This document shows positions 25,697 to 33,372 of a stretch of 64,000 bases of DNA, in pieces (positions within the stretch are counted from its first letter, which is position 1; each line of letters starts with the position of its first letter). A program made the translations under genes and the position numbers. Under the pieces are notes generated by a model. The model was not told the origin of the DNA, did no database searches, and saw only the letters and a list, made by a program, of their open reading frames with translations. Origin of the DNA: Anderseniella sp963698275 (GTDB lineage: Bacteria; Pseudomonadota; Alphaproteobacteria; Rhizobiales; Aestuariivirgaceae); the NCBI GenBank assembly GCA_963698275.1, contig CAVOQE010000004.1, positions 454,103 through 518,102 on the forward strand, in the 5' to 3' direction.

Positions 25697-27672
25697 TCCC
25701 CGAAATTGGTCAGTTCGCGCTTGTTCTTGCATTTGTCACGGCGATTTATCAGTTCAGTGTGCCGATGTACGGCGCCTGGCGCAGCGACAGCCGGTTGATG
25801 GCGGTCGCACCGCCTGCAGCCCTGCTGCAGTTCGGGCTGATTGCACTGTCTTTTGCCTGTCTGACCATGTCGTATATCGCGTCGGATTTCTCGGTTGAGA
25901 ACGTATTCCAGAATTCGCATTCCGACAAACCGCTGATCTACAAGATCTCAGGCGTGTGGGGAAATCATGAAGGCTCGATGTTGTTGTGGGTCATGGTGCT
26001 GGCCTTGTTCGGCTCTGCAGTTGCGGTGTTTGGCGGCAACCTGCCACCCAGCCTGAAAGCCCGTGTCATTGCGGTTCAGGGCTCAATCTCGGTGGCGTTC
26101 CTGTCATTCATCCTGCTGACGTCCAATCCGTTCAACCGGCTCGACCCGGCACCGATTGAGGGCCAGGGGTTGAACCCGATCCTGCAGGATCCGGCACTGG
26201 CCATCCATCCCCCGCTTCTCTATGCCGGTTATGTTGGCCTCTCCATCGCGTTTTCGTTCGCGGTCGCAGCCCTGATCGAAGGCAAGGTTGATGCGGCCTG
26301 GGCCCGTTGGGTCAGGCCGTGGACGCTGGCTGCATGGATGTTCCTGACGGCCGGCATCATGCTCGGGTCCTGGTGGGCATATTATGAGCTTGGCTGGGGT
26401 GGATGGTGGTTCTGGGACCCGGTGGAAAATGCATCCTTCATGCCATGGCTGATAGCGACAGCCCTGTTGCACTCGGCAATTGTGGTGGAAAAGCGAAACG
26501 CCCTGAAGGTCTGGACGATCCTGTTGGCCATTCTGGCATTTTCGCTGTCACTGGTCGGCACCTTCCTGGTGCGCTCCGGTGTGCTGACATCGGTTCACGC
26601 TTTCGCCGTTGATCCGGCGCGAGGCGTTTATGTGCTTGGTATCCTGTGTGTCTTCATTGGCGGAGCGCTGGCGCTTTATGCCTGGCGTGCCCCGACCATC
26701 AAGACCGGTGGCCTGTTTGCGCCGATCAGCCGCGAGGGTGCGCTGGTTGTAAACAATCTGCTGCTGACGGCGGCCTGTGCCGCGGTGTTTATCGGTACGC
26801 TTTATCCTCTGGTGCTGGAATCAATTACAGGCGACAAGATTTCCGTCGGCCCGCCATACTTCAATCTGACATTTGGCCCGCTGATTTTGCCGCTTCTGTT
26901 GCTGGTGCCGATTGGCCCGTTGATGTCGTGGAAACGCGCCGACATGTGGGCGGCGGCCCAGCGGCTTTGGGCGGCAGCCCTTGTTGCGCTGGCGGTGGGC
27001 GTTGCCGCCATGGCATGGCAGTGGCGCGGGCCGTGGCTGGCACCGTTTGGTGCCGCTCTCGGCGCCTGGCTGATTGCCGCCAGCGTGCAGGAAATGCTTG
27101 CCCGCACCAAGTTTACATCGGTTCCGCTCAATGTGGCCTGGGCGCGCCTCAAGGGTCTGCCCGGAGCGGCCTGGGGCATGATGATCGCCCATGCCGGCGT
27201 CGGCGTCATGGTCATCGGCGTCGTCGGCATCACGGCATGGAAACAGGAGATAGTAACGGTGATGAAGCCGGGCGAAGTCATGCAGGTTGGCGGCAGAAGT
27301 GTGACTTTCCTGGGTGAAAGCCCGATCACGGGACCGAATTACTCGGCTGACCGGGGGCGTTTCTCCATTTCATCGGGTGGTGTTGAGGTGTCTGAAATCT
27401 GGTCGGAAAAACGCGTCTTCAAGCCGTCCAACCAGCCGACAACCGAAGTCGGTATCGAGCCGTTCATCGATGGTGATCTGTACGTTGTGATGGGTGATCG
27501 CGCGCCTGACAACGCGCGCACGATCAGGTTCTATTTTCACCCGCTGGTCTGGATGATCTGGCTCGGAACGGCATTGATGTTCCTGGGCGGATGCTGTTCG
27601 CTGTTTGATCGGCGCTACAGGGTTGGTGCTCCGAAAAAGGCCAAAACCCCAATCATCCAGCCTGCGGAGTAA
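25693..27672 (+). CDS. ccmF: Heme lyase CcmF
   Basis: A 659-residue polytopic inner-membrane protein that attaches heme to apocytochrome c. The tryptophan-rich heme-handling motif is seen as GWGGWWFWDPVENASFMPWL near residue 235, with flanking conserved His in SDKPLIYKISGVWGNHEGSM and in the later loops. The many hydrophobic stretches fit about 14-15 membrane segments. It overlaps ccmE and runs straight into ccmH, with only a few bases between. Confidence 0.95.
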   Translation: MIPEIGQFALVLAFVTAIYQFSVPMYGAWRSDSRLMAVAPPAALLQFGLIALSFACLTMSYIASDFSVENVFQNSHSDKPLIYKISGVWGNHEGSMLLWVMVLALFGSAVAVFGGNLPPSLKARVIAVQGSISVAFLSFILLTSNPFNRLDPAPIEGQGLNPILQDPALAIHPPLLYAGYVGLSIAFSFAVAALIEGKVDAAWARWVRPWTLAAWMFLTAGIMLGSWWAYYELGWGGWWFWDPVENASFMPWLIATALLHSAIVVEKRNALKVWTILLAILAFSLSLVGTFLVRSGVLTSVHAFAVDPARGVYVLGILCVFIGGALALYAWRAPTIKTGGLFAPISREGALVVNNLLLTAACAAVFIGTLYPLVLESITGDKISVGPPYFNLTFGPLILPLLLLVPIGPLMSWKRADMWAAAQRLWAAALVALAVGVAAMAWQWRGPWLAPFGAALGAWLIAASVQEMLARTKFTSVPLNVAWARLKGLPGAAWGMMIAHAGVGVMVIGVVGITAWKQEIVTVMKPGEVMQVGGRSVTFLGESPITGPNYSADRGRFSISSGGVEVSEIWSEKRVFKPSNQPTTEVGIEPFIDGDLYVVMGDRAPDNARTIRFYFHPLVWMIWLGTALMFLGGCCSLFDRRYRVGAPKKAKTPIIQPAE

Positions 27673-27679
27673 CATTGAG

Positions 27680-28141
27680 ATGCTGCGTCGCCTTGTTCTT
27701 GCTGTCGTTTTCGTGCTGACCACATTGCCTGCTGCGTTCGCCGTGCAACCGGACGAGATATTGAGTGATCCGGAACTGGAGGCGCGTGCGCGCGTACTGT
27801 CGGCACAGATGCGCTGTCTGGTTTGCCAGAACCAGTCCATCGACGACAGCGATGCGCCTCTGGCCAAGGACTTGCGGGTGCTGATCCGGGAGCGCCTCGT
27901 CCAGGGCGAGAGCAATGCCCAGGTGGTCGACTATCTTGTGTCAAGATATGGCGAGTTCGTGCTGCTGAAACCACGCTTCAACTCGCGCACGCTGTTATTG
28001 TGGGGCGGCCCGTTTGCAATTCTGCTGATCGGGTCTCTGGTGATTTTCCTGCGCCGGCGCAAGGGATCCGGCCTGGCAGTACCTGAACAGGCCTTGTCTG
28101 CCGACGAGCAGGCCCGTCTCGACGACATTCTCAAGTCCTGA
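27680..28141 (+). CDS. ccmH: Cytochrome c maturation thioredoxin-like protein CcmH
   Basis: A 153-residue protein with a signal peptide, the redox motif MRCLVCQNQSI near residue 42 (CxxC that reduces the apocytochrome heme site), a three-helix bundle, and a C-terminal membrane anchor (LLLWGGPFAILLIGSLVIFL). The ATG at 27680 has TTGAG just before it and removes an implausible overlap with ccmF. No ccmG-like gene follows here, which agrees with the rhizobial cycHJKL arrangement. Confidence 0.93.
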   Translation: MLRRLVLAVVFVLTTLPAAFAVQPDEILSDPELEARARVLSAQMRCLVCQNQSIDDSDAPLAKDLRVLIRERLVQGESNAQVVDYLVSRYGEFVLLKPRFNSRTLLLWGGPFAILLIGSLVIFLRRRKGSGLAVPEQALSADEQARLDDILKS

Positions 28142-28165
28142 CCCCTAAATCCAAGGAGTAACCGG

Positions 28166-29386
28166 ATGGCAATCAAGTCCACGCGGATCGAATTTCCGGG
28201 TTCGCAGGGCGATATGCTTGCAGCCCGGCTGGATGCGCCGAACGGAGCCGTGCGGGGGTATGCCCTGTTTGCCCACTGTTTCACCTGTTCAAAGGATGTG
28301 TTTGCCGCCAGCCGCATAGCCTCAGCCCTGGCAGCCCATGGCATCGCCACATTGCGGTTCGACTTTACCGGCCTTGGGGCCAGTGAGGGTGAGTTTGCCA
28401 ACACCAATTTCTCATCAAATGTGGCTGACCTGATTGCCGCTGCAAACTGGCTGCGTGAAAATCACTCGGCTCCTGAGTTGCTGGTTGGCCACTCTCTGGG
28501 CGGCGCAGCGGTTCTGGCCGGTGCCGGAGACATTGCAGAGCTGAAAGCCGTGGCAACCATTGGTGCACCTGCCGATGCGGATCATGTGGTGCATAATTTC
28601 CACGCCAGTCTCGACACCATTGAGAGCGACGGCGAGGCCACCGTATCCCTGGCAGGCCGCGAATTCACCATCAAGAAACAATTTCTGGACGATGTCCGTG
28701 GCTCCAGCCTGAAACACCGGATTTCGGCGCTAAAGCCGGCATTGATCGTGTTTCACGCTCCGCTTGACCAGACAGTTGGCATTGAGAACGCATCTGCAAT
28801 CTTCTCTGCCGCCAGGCATCCGAAGAGCTTTATTTCGCTGGACGGCGCCGATCATCTGCTGTCGCGCAGGCAGGATGCGGTGTTCGTGGCCGATGTGCTG
28901 GCGGGATGGGCCAACCGGTTTCTGCCATCTGCTGAGCGGCCAAAACCAGCGCCGGCCGGCGTGGTCAGGGTGCGTGAGACGCAGCAGGGCAAGTTCCAGC
29001 AGGACGTGCTGGTCGACGATCATCACCTGTTGGCTGATGAGCCGTCGTCGGTGGGCGGTGACGGCACCGGACCGTCGCCCTACGACTATCTGTCGATCGC
29101 ACTGGGCACCTGCACCTCCATGACACTGCGCATGTACGCGGATTTCAAAAAGCTGCAATTGGGCCGTGTTACGGTCGATGTAACCCACGGCAAGGTTCAC
29201 GCGGATGACTGCGAGGACTGTGGTGAAGGCAAAACCGGCAAGATTGACCGGTTTGAACGCACCATATCAGTGGAGGGTGAGATTTCGCCGGACCTGCGTG
29301 GCAAACTGGAGGAAATCGCCGGGAAATGCCCGGTTCACCGCACGCTCGAGGCCGAAGTTGCGGTGGTGACCAAGGTTATAGAATGA
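28166..29386 (+). CDS. Alpha/beta hydrolase - OsmC fusion protein
   Basis: A 406-residue two-domain protein. The N-terminal alpha/beta hydrolase (about residues 1-255) shows the nucleophile elbow VGHSLGGAAVL, an acid in FHAPLDQTVG and a His in GADHLL. The C-terminal OsmC-like peroxiredoxin domain (about 270-406) has the two redox cysteines in LGTCTSMTLRMYAD and GKCPVHRTLE. OsmC proteins reduce organic hydroperoxides; the hydrolase part may release such substrates from esters. A good AAGGAG site precedes the ATG. The gene sits between cytochrome c maturation and degP, where envelope stress functions gather. Confidence 0.88.
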   Translation: MAIKSTRIEFPGSQGDMLAARLDAPNGAVRGYALFAHCFTCSKDVFAASRIASALAAHGIATLRFDFTGLGASEGEFANTNFSSNVADLIAAANWLRENHSAPELLVGHSLGGAAVLAGAGDIAELKAVATIGAPADADHVVHNFHASLDTIESDGEATVSLAGREFTIKKQFLDDVRGSSLKHRISALKPALIVFHAPLDQTVGIENASAIFSAARHPKSFISLDGADHLLSRRQDAVFVADVLAGWANRFLPSAERPKPAPAGVVRVRETQQGKFQQDVLVDDHHLLADEPSSVGGDGTGPSPYDYLSIALGTCTSMTLRMYADFKKLQLGRVTVDVTHGKVHADDCEDCGEGKTGKIDRFERTISVEGEISPDLRGKLEEIAGKCPVHRTLEAEVAVVTKVIE

Positions 29387-29500
29387 GAATTTGCAACATT
29401 AACGTGTTTTAACCCGCCGGACACGCTCGTGTAATGTGACATGCACTAACTCTCCATCCATCAGACCTTTCCGATTCCATGCACTGGAGATTTTACAGAA

Positions 29501-31006
29501 ATGACCACTCACACGAAACATGGCTCCAGGAGCCGCAAGGCAGTTTATGCCGCGATCATCGCAGGCCTGCTTGGTGCGACCGCTCTGACCGGCACCATCA
29601 GCCATGCCGGCACTGAAGCAACAAAAACCCAGATTTCGCTGAATACTGCACCGGCATCGGGCTTTGCCGACCTGGTGGAAACCGTAATGCCGTCAGTTGT
29701 GTCGGTGCAAAGCAAATACACGCCGGTTGCGTCACGGGACGACAGCGGTACACGCGAGCAGCGCCGTGAATTTCAGTTTGGTTTTCCGCAAGGCTCGCCT
29801 TTTGAGCACTTTTTCCGCAATCAGCCTGGCCAGAATGGAGGCGTAATGCCGCGGCCGAACCGGCGCAATGGTACGTCCCAGGGCTCAGGTTTCATAATCT
29901 CTGAAGATGGTTTCCTGGTTACCAATAACCATGTCATCAAGGATGCCAGCGAGGTTTCGGTCAAGTTTTCCGACGGACGCGAGTTTGATGCCAAGGTTAT
30001 CGGAACGGATCCGAAAACCGACCTTGCCCTGTTGAAAATAGACAGCAACGACAAATTTATCCCGATCAAGTTCGCCGCAGACACACCCCGCGTTGGTGAC
30101 TGGGTGGTCGCCGTCGGCAATCCGTTCGGGCTTGGCGGCACCGTGACCACCGGCATCATTTCGGCTTCCGGCCGGGATATTGGTGCTGGTCCTTACGATG
30201 ATTTCCTGCAGATCGATGCACCGATCAACCGTGGCAATTCGGGCGGACCGGCGTTCAACCTCAAGGGTGAGGTTGTCGGCGTCAACACGGCGATCTTCTC
30301 ACCTTCAGGCGGCAGTGTCGGCATTGGTTTTGCCATTCCGGCTTCAACTGCAGAAGCGATCATCGCTGATCTCAAGGATGACGGCAATGTAACGCGTGGC
30401 TGGCTCGGTGTTCAGATTCAGAAAGTGTCTGAAGATATCGCGTCCAGCATTGGCCTCGACAAGCCGTCCGGCACATTGGTTGCTGCGGTAACCGACGGTT
30501 CACCGGCGGAAAAGTCGGGCTTGCGTACCGGCGACACGATTTTGAAAGTGAATGGTGCCGACATTGAAGGCCCCAAGGAATTGTCACGGGCAGTTGCCAA
30601 GCTCAAGCCGGGCACGAGCGTGGAGATGACTGTTTTCCGCGGTGGAAAACAGCGTGACATCAATGTGTCGATTGGTGAAATGCCGGGCGAAAAGCAGGCA
30701 TCCATCAACCCTGGACCAGACAGCGGGCCCGCAGCAGACCAGAAGCTTGGTCTGGCACTGGCTCCGGCTGAGGATGGTGAAGGGGTCGTCGTCGCAGACG
30801 TGATGCCTGGCTCACCGGCAGCCGAACAGGGCATTCGCCAGGGCGATGTGATCCTGGAAGTCGACGGCGCATTTGTCGATCAACCGGAGGCCGCAGTGGC
30901 TGCAATTCGCCAGTCATCCGCCAGGTCCGGAAAGTCTCCAGTGCTGTTGCTGGTGAAAAATAATCGTGGACAGCGCTTTGTTGCACTTAAAATTGCAAAA
31001 GGCTGA
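29501..31006 (+). CDS. degP: Periplasmic serine endoprotease DegP/HtrA (Do family)
   Basis: A 501-residue envelope protease and chaperone. The N-terminus has a signal segment ending near SHAG. The trypsin-like domain shows all three catalytic residues: His in VTNNHVIKD, Asp in KTDLALLKID and Ser in RGNSGGPAFN. Two PDZ domains follow (about residues 290-385 and 410-500). The linker after the signal peptide is rich in Arg, Asn and Gln. In rhizobia degP follows the cytochrome c maturation genes, as here. A hairpin (ATGGCGGCG/CGCCGCCAT, about 31022-31063) follows the stop codon without a clear T tract. Confidence 0.93.
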   Translation: MTTHTKHGSRSRKAVYAAIIAGLLGATALTGTISHAGTEATKTQISLNTAPASGFADLVETVMPSVVSVQSKYTPVASRDDSGTREQRREFQFGFPQGSPFEHFFRNQPGQNGGVMPRPNRRNGTSQGSGFIISEDGFLVTNNHVIKDASEVSVKFSDGREFDAKVIGTDPKTDLALLKIDSNDKFIPIKFAADTPRVGDWVVAVGNPFGLGGTVTTGIISASGRDIGAGPYDDFLQIDAPINRGNSGGPAFNLKGEVVGVNTAIFSPSGGSVGIGFAIPASTAEAIIADLKDDGNVTRGWLGVQIQKVSEDIASSIGLDKPSGTLVAAVTDGSPAEKSGLRTGDTILKVNGADIEGPKELSRAVAKLKPGTSVEMTVFRGGKQRDINVSIGEMPGEKQASINPGPDSGPAADQKLGLALAPAEDGEGVVVADVMPGSPAAEQGIRQGDVILEVDGAFVDQPEAAVAAIRQSSARSGKSPVLLLVKNNRGQRFVALKIAKG

Positions 31007-31217
31007 TACTATATAAAAAGAATGGCGGCGTGAACTCTGCCCCCTCTGTACCAGCGCCGCCATCGTGCCTCCGTGTGCCTCACAATGCTGTTTCGGGTAG
31101 ACCTCCCGCCCCCCCTGCCAACGGTCTTCTGAAACACGAGGTGTACGGGGGCACACTTGCCTTTTCCTTTTGAACTTGGCACGAACAATGGGTGATCAGG
31201 TAGTGGATTCAAATTGC

Positions 31218-31898
31218 ATGAAAATTCTTGTCGTAGAAGATGATCGCGAAGCGGCCAGCTGGCTTGAAAAGGGCCTGGTTGAAGAAGGTCACGTGGTCGA
31301 CCTGGCTGCCAATGGAACCGATGGTCTCGAACTGGCACGCGAGCAGACCCATGATGTCATTATCATGGACCGGATGATGCCGGGCATGGATGGTCTTGAA
31401 GTCGTCAAGACACTGCGCAGTGAAGATATTACCACACCGGTGCTCATACTGTCGGCGCTCGGCGAAGTGGACGACAAGGTGCTCGGTTTGCGCGCCGGCG
31501 GTGATGATTATCTGGCAAAGCCTTACGCGTTCACGGAACTTTTGGCGCGGGTTGAAACCTTGCGCCGCCGCCAGGATGCAACCCCGCACACAACCAAATT
31601 GAAGGTCGCAGATCTCGAAATTGACCTGCTGGCCCGCACCGCAACCCGGGCAGGCGAAGATATTTTGCTGCAACCGCGGGAATTCAAGCTGCTGGAATAC
31701 CTGATGCGCAATGCCGGCAGTGTGGTGACACGCACCATGTTGCTGGAAAACGTGTGGAACTATCATTTTGACCCGCAGACCAATGTGATTGACGTCCACA
31801 TTTCCAGATTGCGGGCCAAGGTGGACAAGGAATTCGGCGAACCGCTTTTGCACACTGTTCGTGGCGCCGGATACAGTATTCGTGCGGGCCGCTCTTAA
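31218..31898 (+). CDS. OmpR-family response regulator
   Basis: A 226-residue response regulator. The receiver domain has EDD at residues 7-9, phosphoacceptor D51 in VIIMDRMMPGMDG and the Lys in LAKPYAFTELLAR. The C-terminal winged helix has LLENVWNYHFDPQTNVIDVH, typical of regulators paired with heavy-metal or envelope sensing kinases. The ATG at 31218 begins directly with MKILVVEDD; the frame is open back to 31170. It overlaps the frameshifted kinase gene. The unit degP-regulator-kinase-glnE is common in rhizobia; the signal sensed is unknown. Confidence 0.88.
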   Translation: MKILVVEDDREAASWLEKGLVEEGHVVDLAANGTDGLELAREQTHDVIIMDRMMPGMDGLEVVKTLRSEDITTPVLILSALGEVDDKVLGLRAGGDDYLAKPYAFTELLARVETLRRRQDATPHTTKLKVADLEIDLLARTATRAGEDILLQPREFKLLEYLMRNAGSVVTRTMLLENVWNYHFDPQTNVIDVHISRLRAKVDKEFGEPLLHTVRGAGYSIRAGRS

Positions 31899-33268
31899 AC
31901 TCCTGCAAACGTCGACCTTCCGGCTGGCGGCTGTCTACCTGACCGTGTTTGCCATCTCGGTGGGTGCCATTCTTGCCTATATCTACTGGAATACCGCTAT
32001 TTTGCTGGAGCGCCAGACCGAAGACACGGTCGAGGCGGAAGTCCAGGGCCTGGCCGAGCAGTATAAAATTCGCGGGCCTCGGGGGCTGCTTGAAATCATC
32101 AAGGCACGCAGCGAGGAAGCAGATGGGGCGGTCTATATTCTGACCAACGCCGTGGGACGCAGGCTTGCCGGAAATCTGCAATCCTTGCCCGTTGAAGCGG
32201 TAGGTGAGCGCGGCACCATTGATTTCAAATTCCCCTATGAAACCGGCAGGGGACTGGTTGATCACACCGCACGGGCGTTTTTCATTCGCCTGGACGGTGG
32301 TTTTCAGCTTGTTGTCGGCCGTGATGTGGAAGAGCGCCGGCAGTTCAACCGGATCATCAGGACATCATTGTTCTGGGCACTTGGCCTGACACTTGTGCTG
32401 GGCGTTGGCGGTGGCCTGCTGATGAGCCGCAACTTCCTGCGCCGGGTGGACGAGATCAATGGCGCAAGCCGCGCCATCATGGCCGGTGATCTGGGTGAAA
32501 GAATGCCGGTTTCCGGCACCGGTGACGAGATTGACCGTCTGTCGGAGAGCCTCAACGACATGCTGGATCAGATCAATCGCCTGATGACCGGCATGAAGGA
32601 AGTGTCTTCCAATGTCGCCCATGATCTGCGCACGCCGTTGACGCGGCTTGCGTGCCCGCGCCGAAGATGCATTGCGCTCAAACTCTGCAGAAGATCACAA
32701 AGCCGCGCTGGAAGCCAATATAGCCGAGGCGGACGGCCTGCTCACCACGTTCAACGCCTTGCTGTCCATCGCCCGTGCCGAAGCCGGCCAGATGCGCGAA
32801 GGGTTCCAGGATACTGATCTTGTGGCTTTGCTGGACGATCTGGTGGAGCTTTATGGTCCCATTGCGGAAGAGGCCGGCGGCACGCTTGTTCTGGACGCGC
32901 CGGAAACCGCACTGGTGAGAGCCGACAGGCAGCTTGTGGCCCAGGCAATGACAAACCTGCTCGACAACGCGATCAAGTACGGCCGCGATGTAAAAACCGG
33001 GGTGCCTGCAATAAGACTGCAAATTATCCGTTCGCAAGCCGATGGCTGGACCGTTCAGGTCAGTGATACCGGACCTGGTATCGCCGCAACCGACAGGGAG
33101 CGGGTCAAGGGCCGCTTTGTCCGGCTCGACAAGAGCCGCAGCGAGCCCGGAAGCGGACTGGGCCTGGCGCTGGTCGACAGTGTCATGAAACTGCATGCAG
33201 GTGGTTTCGAAATCGAGGATGCAAATCCCGGGCTTACTGCAAAGTTGCATTTTCCGGTCAGGGTATAA
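31882..33268 (+). pseudogene. Sensor histidine kinase broken by a one-base insertion near 32649-32650
   Basis: Together two frames encode a complete kinase. From a GTG at 31882 the first frame has two membrane segments, a HAMP region and the H-box VAHDLRTPLTRL, then runs into foreign text and stops at 32817. The second frame resumes with RARAEDALRSNS and continues through NLLDNAIKYG, SDTGPGIA and GSGLGLALVD to 33268. Removing one base from CGGCTTGCGT restores the usual RLRARAED junction. It is either a true frameshift that separates the phosphorylation site from the ATPase domain or a sequencing error. It is listed as a pseudogene, with the caution that the gene may be intact in the organism. 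Confidence 0.75.
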
Positions 33269-33372
33269 AATACAGCGAAATTTCCGGATACGCTTTTGCT
33301 AATTCCGTTCCAGAGGTTAGTGTCCTGACCCTAGGGTGTTAAGTCCAATCTCGGTTTTTGCAGTTGGTATCC

